Translations under genes and position numbers: made by a program
NCBI GenBank assembly: GCA_938003565.1
Contig: CALKYB010000228.1
Span: forward strand, 1 to 6,545
Reading direction: 5' to 3'
Source: an uncultured bacterium
GTDB taxonomy: Bacteria > Bdellovibrionota_C > UBA2361 > SZUA-149 > CALKYB01
DNA length: 6,545 bases
Notes under the pieces: model-generated
The model's database searches: none
What the model was told of the DNA's origin: nothing
What the model saw: only the letters and a program-made list of their open reading frames with translations
Shown: piece by piece, positions 1 to 5,694 of the stretch
Numbering within the stretch: position 1 is the stretch's first letter
How the letters are laid out: each line of letters starts with the position of its first letter

Positions 1-50
1 CCCTAAGGAAGCGTCACAGCACTATTACAGTTCAGTTGGACGAGTATTAG
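1..50 (+). CDS. rplV: 50S ribosomal protein L22, C-terminal end (partial)
   Basis: Only the last 15 codons lie in the window, read from position 3 to a TAG at 48-50. The peptide LRKRHSTITVQLDEY matches the L22 C-terminus, where a basic Lys-Arg stretch is followed by a short beta strand of the type HITVVV. L22 binds 23S rRNA and its long hairpin lines the peptide exit tunnel, but that part is outside the window. The assignment is supported by position, since rplV directly precedes rpsC in S10 operons. A different frame is open from 2 to 100 and lies closer to rpsC, but its peptide does not resemble L22, so the frame ending at 50 is preferred. The gap to rpsC is 65 bases. Confidence 0.85.
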   Translation, partial: LRKRHSTITVQLDEY

Positions 51-115
51 GAAAGGATCAGGAAGTGATTTTTAGTAAAGATTTTATCAAGGCGAATTAA
101 AGGATTATTTAAGAA

Positions 116-790
116 ATGGGACAGAAAGTTCATCCACTAGGATTTCGCTTAGGTGTTACTGAAACTTGGCAGTCGCGTTGGTATAAACGACGCAATAAAG
201 ACTTTGCTCGTCAGTTGCACCAAGACTTTTTCTTAAGAGAATTTGTCGAAAAGAAGCTAGCAGGTGCAGGGATTTCTAATATCATAATTGAGAGAGCAGC
301 TAACCGTTTGAAAGTAAACGTTCGAACTGCCCGACCTGGCTTAGTTATTGGTAAGAAAGGAAAAGATATTGAAGACCTTCGTCAGGAAATTAAACGGCTT
401 ATAGCTGATGATGGTAGTAAGAATGTTGACATCAACATTATCGAAATTCGAAAGCCAGACCTAGACGCTACTTTGGTTGCTCAAAATGTGGCTGGGCAGT
501 TGATGCGGCGAGTTGCCTTTAGAAGAACGATGAAGGATGCGGTTGGTCGTGCAATGAGAATGGGCGCTGAAGGCGTAAAGATTTCGGTCTCGGGACGACT
601 CGGTGGTGCTGATATTGCTCGCCGTGAATGGGCAAGGGAGGGGAGAGTTCCTTTGCATACTTTGAGAGCTCAGATCGACTATGGTACAGCCGAGGCTTTG
701 ACCACTTATGGGATTACAGGGGTTAAGTGTTGGATTTTCCGTGGTGAGAAAGACGAAGGTATTGATTCATCAGAGTCGATAGCTGTTTAG
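116..790 (+). CDS. rpsC: 30S ribosomal protein S3
   Basis: S3 sits on the head of the 30S subunit at the mRNA entry channel and, with S4 and S5, helps unwind incoming mRNA. The 224-residue product is close to the usual 210-235. It starts with the family's MGQKVHPLGFRLG. A type II KH domain follows, with the GKKG loop at residues 79-82. The C-terminal S3 domain holds VSGRLGGADIARREW (158-172) and GRVPLHTLRAQIDYG (176-190). Arg136, Arg137 and Lys140 (FRRTMK) align with the basic residues linked to helicase activity in E. coli S3. The start is supported by the conserved N-terminus and by AAAGGA at 99-104, 11 bases upstream, a slightly long spacing. The last dozen residues are acidic and variable, as is normal. 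The stop is TAG. Confidence 0.98.
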   Translation: MGQKVHPLGFRLGVTETWQSRWYKRRNKDFARQLHQDFFLREFVEKKLAGAGISNIIIERAANRLKVNVRTARPGLVIGKKGKDIEDLRQEIKRLIADDGSKNVDINIIEIRKPDLDATLVAQNVAGQLMRRVAFRRTMKDAVGRAMRMGAEGVKISVSGRLGGADIARREWAREGRVPLHTLRAQIDYGTAEALTTYGITGVKCWIFRGEKDEGIDSSESIAV

Positions 791-868
791 TTTTGTTTGA
801 GACCGATTTTTTAAGTCTTGGATTTTCAAGAGTTTAGTTAGAACAGAAATATTTGAGAGCAGGTAATA

Positions 869-1288
869 ATGTTATCGCCTAAAAAAGTTCGCCATAGAAA
901 AGTAATGAAGCAGTCTCGTCACCTTAGAGGGGTTGAGACTAGAGGAACAAAAGTAGCTTTTGGTGATTATGGCCTCATGGCGGTTGATGCCAAGTGGATT
1001 ACAAATCGGCAAATTGAGGCCGCTCGTGTGGCGATGAATCGATACCTAAAGAGGGGCGGTAAAATTTGGATTAGAATTTTTCCTGACAAACCTCTCACTA
1101 AGAAGCCGGCTGAGGTTCGAATGGGTAAAGGTAAGGGGTCTCCAGAGCTGTGGGTTGCTGAAGTTCGTTCTGGAAGAATTATGTATGAGGTCAAAGGTGT
1201 TCCGGAAGAAACAGCTAAGGAAGCGTTTAGGCTTGCTAGTGCGAAGCTTCCTGTGAAAACCAAATTTGTAGCTCGTCAGAACTATTAA
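869..1288 (+). CDS. rplP: 50S ribosomal protein L16
   Basis: L16 binds 23S rRNA next to the A site and is needed for late 50S assembly and tRNA accommodation. The 139 residues match the family along their whole length (136 in E. coli). Visible landmarks are the N-terminal MLSPKKVRHRK, RQIEAARVAMNR (48-59), KIWIRIFPDKP (65-75), VRMGKGKGSPELWVA (83-97) and the C-terminal AKLPVKTKFV. Arg84 in the VRMGKGKG loop aligns with E. coli Arg81, which is hydroxylated there by YcfD/RoxA; nothing here shows whether that happens in this organism. An AGG at 861-863 with purines before it lies 5 bases from the ATG. The N-terminal region is about three residues longer than in E. coli. A 78-base gap separates it from rpsC. 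Confidence 0.98.
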   Translation: MLSPKKVRHRKVMKQSRHLRGVETRGTKVAFGDYGLMAVDAKWITNRQIEAARVAMNRYLKRGGKIWIRIFPDKPLTKKPAEVRMGKGKGSPELWVAEVRSGRIMYEVKGVPEETAKEAFRLASAKLPVKTKFVARQNY

Positions 1289-1312
1289 GATAAAGGATTA
1301 AGGGTTGAGGAT

Positions 1313-1516
1313 ATGAGTCAGGCCAAGAGTGTAAAAGAAATTCGCGAAGCGACACCAGAAGATTTAGCTAAAACTCTTCGAGAGACTTCTGACGAGATAC
1401 TTAAGCTTAGATTCCGTAAGTTTAGTGGCCAGTTGGAGAATGTTGCGCAAATTAAAGAGTTGCGGCGGAAGGTGGCGAGAATAAAAACAGTTTTAACTGA
1501 AAGAGCGACTTCTTAA
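1313..1516 (+). CDS. rpmC: 50S ribosomal protein L29
   Basis: L29 is a small two-helix protein near the peptide exit tunnel, beside L23, at the site where trigger factor and SRP dock. The 67-residue product is typical in size (about 63-70). The C-terminal signature is clear: KELRRKVARIKTVLTER (48-64), preceded by KFSGQLENVAQIK in the interhelical turn. The N-terminus MSQAKSVKEIREATPEDL is a few residues longer than E. coli L29. GAGG at 1307-1310 is too close to the ATG (2 bases) to serve well, so AGGG at 1301-1304, 8 bases away, is the likelier Shine-Dalgarno. The gap from rplP is 24 bases, which suggests tight cotranscription. Confidence 0.96.
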   Translation: MSQAKSVKEIREATPEDLAKTLRETSDEILKLRFRKFSGQLENVAQIKELRRKVARIKTVLTERATS

Positions 1517-1572
1517 AGAGTTTTATTTCAAATATTGTTGGAAGATTTAATTAAAAAAGATTTAGAGGAATA

Positions 1573-1863
1573 ATGGCTGAAACAGATAATCAAGTCTCAA
1601 GTGAGGGTTCGAGTCGCGGACTGGCTAAGTTCCAAGAGGGTTTAGTTGTTAGTGACAAAATGGATAAATCCGTAGTGGTGAAGGTCACGACCCATAAAAT
1701 GCACCCTAAATACAAAAAGTTTGTATTGAGCTCTCAGAAGTATGTAGCTCATGATGAGGCTAATGCCTGCGGGGAAGGCGATGAGGTTAGAATCGTGGAG
1801 TGCCGGCCATTGAGCAAAACAAAACGTTGGCGTGTACAGAATGTTTTGAAAAAGGCCGTTTAG
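1573..1863 (+). CDS. rpsQ: 30S ribosomal protein S17
   Basis: S17 is an OB-fold primary 16S rRNA binding protein of the 30S body. The core starts near residue 22 with EGLVVSDKMDKSVVVKV. It contains the basic HPKYKKF segment (44-50), and HDEANACGEGDEV leads into the family signature ECRPLSKTKRW (76-86). At 96 residues it is about 12 longer than E. coli S17 (84), all of it at the N-terminus, a polar stretch rich in Ser, Glu and Gln. No other in-frame ATG precedes the core, so the long form is probably real. AGAGGA at 1564-1569 is only about 3-4 bases from the ATG, an unusually short spacing. The stop is TAG. Confidence 0.97.
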   Translation: MAETDNQVSSEGSSRGLAKFQEGLVVSDKMDKSVVVKVTTHKMHPKYKKFVLSSQKYVAHDEANACGEGDEVRIVECRPLSKTKRWRVQNVLKKAV

Positions 1864-1953
1864 GGATTTAAGGAATTAGAGTGGGCGGGTATTTTTTATT
1901 ACTTGCTTTGAAATTTAGATTTAAGATTTGTTTTTTTATCGAGTGATATTCTC
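1864..1953 (+). other. Intergenic gap at the S10/spc junction
   Basis: This 90-base AT-rich gap sits where the S10 and spc operons meet in bacteria that transcribe them separately. It contains a T run at 1890-1896 and another at 1931-1937. There is no GC-rich stem before either run, so no intrinsic terminator is seen. I could not find a convincing -35/-10 pair; TTGCTT at 1903-1908 has no good -10 at 16-18 bases. The likely rplN ribosome binding site is GAGTG at 1941-1945, 8 bases from the ATG and weak. A promoter here is possible but unproven. Confidence 0.3.
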
Positions 1954-2322
1954 ATGATACAGCAAGAGTCCATACTTGATGTTGCGGATAATTCCGGGGC
2001 TAAGAAAGTGATGTGTATAAAAGTGTTAGGTGGTTCTAAACGCCGATATGCGGGTATAGGAGACTTGATAGTCGTTTCCGTGAAAGAAGCTCAAGCTAAC
2101 TCTAAGATTAAAAAGGGTGATGTTCATAAGGCAGTGATTGTTCGGACATCTAAAGAAGTCCCAAGAGTGGACGGTTCATTAATTAAGTTTGATACGAATT
2201 CTGCAGTTCTTCTCAACGCTGCCAAGGAGCCTATTGGGAATCGTATTTTTGGCCCTGTTGCTCGAGAATTACGTTCTAAGAAATTTATGAAAATTATTTC
2301 ACTAGCTCCCGAGGTTCTCTAA
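1954..2322 (+). CDS. rplN: 50S ribosomal protein L14
   Basis: L14 forms intersubunit bridges with 16S rRNA and is the docking site of the silencing factor RsfS. The 122 residues are nearly identical in length to E. coli L14 (123). Landmarks are the N-terminal MIQQESILDVADNSGAKKVM, CIKVLGGSKRRYAGIGD (21-37), KKGDVHKAVIVRT (53-65), DGSLIKFDTNSAVLLN (73-88) and the almost invariant tail FMKIISLAPEVL. It is one of the most conserved proteins in the window and fixes the spc portion of the cluster. Its TAA stop shares one base with the rplX start (TAATG), so the two are probably translationally coupled. Confidence 0.99.
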   Translation: MIQQESILDVADNSGAKKVMCIKVLGGSKRRYAGIGDLIVVSVKEAQANSKIKKGDVHKAVIVRTSKEVPRVDGSLIKFDTNSAVLLNAAKEPIGNRIFGPVARELRSKKFMKIISLAPEVL

Positions 2323-2324
2323 TG
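2311..2324 (+). promoter_or_regulatory. rplX ribosome binding site and TAATG stop-start overlap
   Basis: GAGG at 2311-2314 lies inside the last codons of rplN, 7 bases before the rplX ATG at 2322. The rplN TAA (2320-2322) overlaps that ATG by one base. This arrangement allows a terminating ribosome to restart on rplX. It is the only gene overlap in the window and it decides the rplX start. Confidence 0.75.
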
Positions 2325-2738
2325 TCTTTAAGAAAAAAGCAAAAAGCCAAAGCTCGAGAAAAGAAGCTTTTAGCCGATACTTTAAAAACTAAATTAAAAA
2401 CTGGTGATCCCGTGATGGTTATCGCCGGTGGCTGTGAGAAGAAAGGCCGTGTGCTAAAAGGTGCGACTGGAAAAGTCTTAAAGATGATTCCTGGAAAGAA
2501 TCGGGTCATTGTGGAGGGAGTTAATATTGTTAAGAGGCATAAAAGGGCCACCAGCAATCAAGACTCTGCGGGTATTATCGAGAAGGAAGCTTCGGTTCAT
2601 GTTTCAAACGTAATGTATTACGTAGAGAAGATTAAGAAGCCAGTGCGCATTGCGCATAAAACATTGGACGACGGGCGAAAAGTTCGTGGATTTGTGAATC
2701 CTGAGAATAAAAGTTTTGAGCAAATTGACGTAGCTTAA
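2322..2738 (+). CDS. rplX: 50S ribosomal protein L24, extended form
   Basis: L24 is an early assembly protein of the 50S that binds the 5' end of 23S rRNA through a KOW domain. The KOW strand begins at KTGDPVMVIAGG (26-37), and the family core RVIVEGVNIVKRHKR (61-75), GIIEKEASVHVSNV (84-97) and DDGRKVRGF (116-124) is clear. The protein has 138 residues against 104 in E. coli. About 24 extra residues are a basic N-terminal stretch (RKKQKAKAREKK). About 7-9 more lie in the KOW loop, where KGRVLK (41-46) and TGKVLK (49-54) look like two versions of one element. The C-terminus is also slightly longer. The start is fixed by the TAATG overlap with rplN and a GAGG 7 bases upstream. Confidence 0.96.
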   Translation: MSLRKKQKAKAREKKLLADTLKTKLKTGDPVMVIAGGCEKKGRVLKGATGKVLKMIPGKNRVIVEGVNIVKRHKRATSNQDSAGIIEKEASVHVSNVMYYVEKIKKPVRIAHKTLDDGRKVRGFVNPENKSFEQIDVA

Positions 2739-2762
2739 TTGGAAAAAGTCTAGAGAGAAGAA

Positions 2763-3302
2763 ATGGTTCGCTTACAGCAAAAGTATAAAGAAGAAGTTGT
2801 TCCTGCATTGCAGGAGGCCTTTAAGTATAAGAATCCTAATCAGGTTCCCAAGGTCGAGAAAGTTGTTTTGAATATGGGTGTTGGTCGTTTAGCTGTTCAG
2901 AACTCTAAAGCAGTAGATGCAGCAATAGCCGATTTGGAAGTTATTGCCGGGCAGAAGCCGGTTGTGCGTAAGGCGCGTAAATCTATTGCGAACTTTAAGC
3001 TCAGAGAAGGGATGCCAATTGGAGCCTCTGTGACTTTGCGTAACCAGAGAATGTATGAATTTTTAGACCGGTTGGTTTCTATAGCCTTGCCGCGGGTGAG
3101 GGACTTTCGTGGAATTTCAGGAAAAGCGTTTGATGGGCGCGGGAATTACTCCATGGGGATAACCGAGCAAATTATTTTTCCAGAAATTAATTTGGACAAA
3201 ACCACTATTAAGGGCTTGAGTATAACGGTTGTTACTAGTGCTCAGTCTGACGAAGAGGGGAAGGCATTACTAAAAAATGTCGGTTTCCCATTTAGGAATT
3301 AG
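2763..3302 (+). CDS. rplE: 50S ribosomal protein L5
   Basis: L5 binds 5S rRNA together with L18 and L25-type partners, forms part of the central protuberance, and contacts the P-site tRNA elbow. The 179 residues equal the E. coli length. The conserved VPKVEKVVLNMGVG (28-41) is followed by GQKPVVRKARKSIANFKLR (63-81), the P-loop region GMPIGASVTLR (83-93), RDFRGISGKAFDGRGNYSMG (113-132) and the C-terminal FPFRN. Upstream is a purine-rich AGAGAGAAG (2752-2760) rather than a full Shine-Dalgarno. In E. coli the S8 repressor site lies at this rplX/rplE junction. Here the gap is only 24 bases and I see no stem in it. The stop is TAG. Confidence 0.98.
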   Translation: MVRLQQKYKEEVVPALQEAFKYKNPNQVPKVEKVVLNMGVGRLAVQNSKAVDAAIADLEVIAGQKPVVRKARKSIANFKLREGMPIGASVTLRNQRMYEFLDRLVSIALPRVRDFRGISGKAFDGRGNYSMGITEQIIFPEINLDKTTIKGLSITVVTSAQSDEEGKALLKNVGFPFRN

Positions 3303-3354
3303 TTTAGAGAAACATAGTTTAAAATATTTTTTGCAAACTTAAAGGCGAAAAGAC

Positions 3355-3540
3355 ATGGCGAAAAAGTCGATAATTAATAAATGTAACAAAAAACCTAAAT
3401 TTAAAGTTCGGGGTTATAATCGTTGCAAGTGCTGTGGGCGGCCTAGAAGTTTTATACGTAAGTTTCAGTTGTGTCGCCTTTGTTTGCGTAAGCATGCTCT
3501 GGCCGGAAATATTCCTGGCATGACTAAGGCTAGTTGGTAA
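3355..3540 (+). CDS. rpsN: 30S ribosomal protein S14, zinc-binding (type Z)
   Basis: S14 binds the 16S head and is required for late 30S assembly. The 61-residue product is the short zinc form. Cys24 and Cys27 (CKCC) and Cys40 and Cys43 (CRLC) form the expected four-cysteine site, and the family's PGMTKASW ends the protein. The body follows the family with PKFKVRGYNRC (14-24) and GRPRSFIRKFQLC (28-40). Two additional cysteines, Cys10 and Cys26, are not part of the usual ligand set; Cys26 sits between the first two ligands. AAGG at 3342-3345 lies 9 bases from the ATG. Zinc-free S14 paralogues are often zinc-repressed and located elsewhere, and none is in this window. Confidence 0.98.
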   Translation: MAKKSIINKCNKKPKFKVRGYNRCKCCGRPRSFIRKFQLCRLCLRKHALAGNIPGMTKASW

Positions 3541-3556
3541 GCGCCACAGTTGGTGC
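3541..3556 (+). other. Short hairpin immediately after the rpsN stop
   Basis: GCGCCA (3541-3546) can pair with TGGTGC (3551-3556), giving six pairs including one G-U, around a CAGT tetraloop. It begins on the base after the rpsN TAA. No T run follows, so it is not a canonical terminator. It could be a 3'-end or processing structure, or chance. Confidence 0.35.
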
Positions 3557-3586
3557 AAGTAATTGAAGAAAGTTTTTAGCAATATT

Positions 3587-3630
3587 TTAAAAGAAAACGA
3601 TAATAGAAAAGTTGAATCGTTTATTTTTGG
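3587..3630 (+). promoter_or_regulatory. Imperfect hairpin overlapping the likely rpsH ribosome binding site
   Basis: The inner stem pairs AAACGAT (3595-3601) with ATCGTTT (3616-3622), seven perfect pairs, around a 14-base loop. After one A-A mismatch (3594/3623) seven weaker pairs continue, 3587-3593 with 3624-3630, mostly A-U and G-U. The first two bases of GGTGA (3629-3633), the best Shine-Dalgarno candidate for rpsH, fall in the outer stem. The structure could restrict rpsH translation. This is inferred from base pairing alone. Confidence 0.4.
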
Positions 3631-3642
3631 TGATTTAGAATA

Positions 3643-4047
3643 ATGTCTCTACATACAGATCCTATAGCAGACTTGTTAACTCGAATTCGGAATGCCCTTA
3701 TGGTGGGATTCAAGACGGTTGATATTCCTGCCTCCCGACAAAAAGAAGCTATTCTTAAGGTTATGAAGGATGCGGGTTACGTAGGCGAAATTGAACGCCT
3801 TGAGGAAGATAAAGGTAAACCTAATTTGAAGGTTCACTTGAGGTATTCTAATCAAGGAAGCCCGGTAATACAGAAGATTGACCGTTTGAGTAAGCCTGGT
3901 CGGCGTCATTATGTTGGTAAAGATCGTCTTCCTTACTACAAAGGCGGGTTGGGGCTTGTTGTCGTATCAACCTCTAAGGGAATGATGAGTGCGCAGGAAG
4001 CCAGAAGAGAGGGTATCGGGGGAGAGGTCGTTTGCTCCGTATTCTAA
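3643..4047 (+). CDS. rpsH: 30S ribosomal protein S8
   Basis: S8 is a primary 16S rRNA binder of the central domain and, in E. coli, the translational repressor of the spc operon. The 134 residues match the family (about 130). The N-terminal DPIADLLTRIRNA (6-18) is typical. The middle has SKPGRRHYVGKDRLP (83-97), and the C-terminal signature VVSTSKGMMSAQEARREG (107-124) ends in GGEVVC (126-131). The Shine-Dalgarno is weak: GGTGA at 3629-3633, 9 bases from the ATG, lies partly within the 3587-3630 hairpin. The gap from rpsN is 102 bases, the largest in the window, which makes separate control of rpsH plausible. Confidence 0.98.
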   Translation: MSLHTDPIADLLTRIRNALMVGFKTVDIPASRQKEAILKVMKDAGYVGEIERLEEDKGKPNLKVHLRYSNQGSPVIQKIDRLSKPGRRHYVGKDRLPYYKGGLGLVVVSTSKGMMSAQEARREGIGGEVVCSVF

Positions 4048-4061
4048 GGCGGATCGAAGAT

Positions 4062-4079
4062 TTAAACTTATTAGTTTAG
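4062..4079 (+). other. AU-rich hairpin between rpsH and rplF
   Basis: TTAAACT (4062-4068) pairs with AGTTTAG (4073-4079) around a TATT loop, six Watson-Crick pairs plus one G-U. GTTTA (4074-4078) can instead pair with TAAAC at 4095-4099, so two exclusive folds exist. Between them is a doubled GATATA (4081-4092). The composition makes chance pairing likely. Confidence 0.25.
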
Positions 4080-4123
4080 CGATATAGATATAGTTAAACC
4101 GGAAAAGAAACAGGAAAGCTAAA

Positions 4124-4684
4124 ATGTCTAGAATTGGAAATGCTCCAGTTGAATTGCCCAAAGATGTGAAAGTGAACATCGCTGGCTCAATTGTGAAGAT
4201 TGAAGGACCACAGGGTAAACTCGAGCGAGATTGTCGACCAGAAATCACTATTGAGGTGAAAGAGGAAGAGGGGAAACGCTCATTAGTTCTGAGTCGTAAA
4301 AATGATGATAAGTCTACTCGTGCTTACCATGGTTTAGAGCGTGCTTTACTGAACAACATGGTTCAGGGAGTGGCTAAGGGCTATGAAAAGATCCTTGAGA
4401 TTAACGGTGTTGGTTACAAAGCTGACATGAAAGGTAAGAACTTGAACCTTGGTTTGGGCTACTCTCATGACATTGATTTCAAAGTGCCTGAGGGAATTAA
4501 GGCTAGTATTCTAAAAGAAGGTCGAGATGTTGCGGTTAAACTGGAGTCAGTAGATAAGCAGCTTTTAGGTCAGGTCGCTGCTCAAATTAGGTCTTTGCGT
4601 CCTCCGGAGCCTTACAAAGGAAAGGGAGTTAAGTATCGTGACGAAGTTATTCGACGTAAGGCTGGTAAAGCAGGTGCTAAATAG
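4124..4684 (+). CDS. rplF: 50S ribosomal protein L6
   Basis: L6 lies at the base of the L7/L12 stalk and contacts the sarcin-ricin loop region where translational GTPases act. The 186 residues form the usual two repeated alpha-beta domains (E. coli 177). Domain 1 begins MSRIGNAPVELPKDVKVNI. Domain 2 starts near residue 83, with EINGVGYKADMKGKNLNLG (92-110), YSHDIDFKVPEGI (113-125) and the C-terminal signature PPEPYKGKGVKYRDEVIRRK (160-179). AGGA at 4112-4115 is 8 bases before the ATG, a good spacing. The stop is TAG. The extra residues are spread across domain 1 and the basic tail and do not suggest a new domain. Confidence 0.98.
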   Translation: MSRIGNAPVELPKDVKVNIAGSIVKIEGPQGKLERDCRPEITIEVKEEEGKRSLVLSRKNDDKSTRAYHGLERALLNNMVQGVAKGYEKILEINGVGYKADMKGKNLNLGLGYSHDIDFKVPEGIKASILKEGRDVAVKLESVDKQLLGQVAAQIRSLRPPEPYKGKGVKYRDEVIRRKAGKAGAK

Positions 4685-4742
4685 AGGGTGTTAAGTAAGT
4701 CGAACCTCAATTTGGATTATCGATTTAAACATAGGTGTTGAA

Positions 4743-5099
4743 ATGGGAAATACTTCTAAGAGAGAACTTTCTAGAAAGAGACGGCAAAATTCAGTTAGGA
4801 AGACTGTTAAAGGTACTCCGTCCCGACCACGAATATGCGTGTTTCGAAGTTTGAAATATACATATGCTCAACTGGTTGACGATGTGTCCGGTGCTGTAAT
4901 GGCAACTGTTACCTCTAAAGGTCTTGGCGATGGCTCAACCAAATCAGTGGATAGTGCCAAAAAAGTTGGGCAGAGGATTGCTGAGATTGCCAAAGAGAAT
5001 AAAGTTGAAAAAGTAGTCTTTGATCGTAATGGCTATCTTTATCACGGTAGAGTAGCTGCGGTAGCTGAAGGTGCAAGAGAAGGCGGTCTGAGTCTTTAG
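4743..5099 (+). CDS. rplR: 50S ribosomal protein L18
   Basis: L18 binds 5S rRNA and, with L5, installs it in the central protuberance. The 118 residues match the normal size (117 in E. coli). A basic N-terminal arm (KRELSRKRRQNSVRKTVKGT, 6-25) leads into RPRICVFRSLKYTYAQLVDD (28-47). The hallmark VVFDRNGYLYHGRVAAVAEG is at 91-110, followed by AREGGL at the C-terminus. AGGTG at 4733-4737 is about 5 bases from the ATG. A 58-base gap follows rplF, in which I found no strong stem. The stop is TAG. Confidence 0.98.
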   Translation: MGNTSKRELSRKRRQNSVRKTVKGTPSRPRICVFRSLKYTYAQLVDDVSGAVMATVTSKGLGDGSTKSVDSAKKVGQRIAEIAKENKVEKVVFDRNGYLYHGRVAAVAEGAREGGLSL

Positions 5100-5142
5100 T
5101 TGATTTAGTTAATTTAAGTTTTTTGAGAATTTAGGAAAGATT

Positions 5143-5688
5143 ATGGGTGCTAGTTATACTGTTCCTCAGGAGAGAAAAGTTCATCCGGCTGAGTGCGAAG
5201 AACTAACTGATAAAGTTGTTTTTATTAATCGTGTAGCCAAGGTTGTTAAAGGTGGACGAAGATTTAGCTTTAGTGCTCTGGTAGTCGTGGGTGATGAAGA
5301 TGGTAATGTTGGTTATGGTTTAGGTAAAGCTAACGAAGTTCCAGATTCGATTCGAAAGGGCGGTGAAGCTGCTAGAAAAAGGCTAATTAAGGTTCCGCTA
5401 GTTGGTGGAACTATACCTTACGAGGTTATTGGTCGATCGGGTTCGGCTAAAGTTTTAATAAAGCCTGCCTCGCCGGGAACTGGTGTAATTGCTGGAAGTG
5501 CGATGCGTTGTGTGTTGGAGAAGGTTGGCGTTAGAGACGTTTTGACTAAATCTTTTGGAACCCAGAACCCCCATAACGTTCTGGGTGCAGTCTTTGACGG
5601 TCTTCTACAACTGGAGACACCAGAAGATGTTGCTGCTAGGCGGGGAATGCAGCTCGAGGAGTTGGATTACCATCCCTACGGAGTTTAA
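5143..5688 (+). CDS. rpsE: 30S ribosomal protein S5
   Basis: S5 contributes to decoding accuracy and to the mRNA entry site, and contacts S4 and S8. An N-terminal double-stranded RNA binding-like domain holds the signature INRVAKVVKGGRRFSFSA (28-45) and VGYGLGKANEVPDSIRKGG (56-74). The C-terminal domain has PASPGTGVIAGSAMRCVLE (108-126), the FGTQNPHNVLGAVFDGL stretch (138-154) and TPEDVAARRG (159-168). The VKGGR loop (35-39) corresponds to the region where spectinomycin-resistance changes occur in E. coli. At 181 residues it is about 15 longer than E. coli S5, split between an N-terminal lead-in and a short acidic-aromatic tail ending HPYGV. AGGA at 5133-5136, 6 bases upstream, is a good ribosome binding site. 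Confidence 0.98.
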   Translation: MGASYTVPQERKVHPAECEELTDKVVFINRVAKVVKGGRRFSFSALVVVGDEDGNVGYGLGKANEVPDSIRKGGEAARKRLIKVPLVGGTIPYEVIGRSGSAKVLIKPASPGTGVIAGSAMRCVLEKVGVRDVLTKSFGTQNPHNVLGAVFDGLLQLETPEDVAARRGMQLEELDYHPYGV

Positions 5689-5694
5689 GTGGTT

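Noticed and set aside
2..100. Open frame running from the left edge to TAA at 98-100, just before rpsC
   Set aside because: Its 32-residue peptide does not resemble L22 or any ribosomal protein, while the neighbouring frame ending at 50 has a clear L22 C-terminus.
461..658. Minus-strand ORF inside rpsC
   Set aside because: It lies entirely antisense to a confidently identified S3 coding region and has no recognisable motifs.
816..831. Possible hairpin TCTTGG / TCAAGA between rpsC and rplP
   Set aside because: Only five Watson-Crick pairs plus one G-U, mostly A-U, in an AT-rich gap; expected by chance.
967..1263. Minus-strand ORF of 98 codons inside rplP
   Set aside because: Antisense shadow of L16, with low-complexity hydrophobic and Ser/Thr content and no domain.
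2294..2557. Minus-strand ORF across the rplN/rplX overlap
   Set aside because: Lysine-rich L24 codons read antisense give the Phe-rich peptide; no ribosome binding site or family resemblance.
3319..3582. Minus-strand ORF covering rpsN
   Set aside because: Antisense to the zinc-type S14 gene, which has all its hallmark residues.
3967..4248. Minus-strand ORF spanning the end of rpsH and start of rplF
   Set aside because: Covers two confident genes antisense and shows no motif; the Phe/Leu run reflects AT-rich intergenic sequence.
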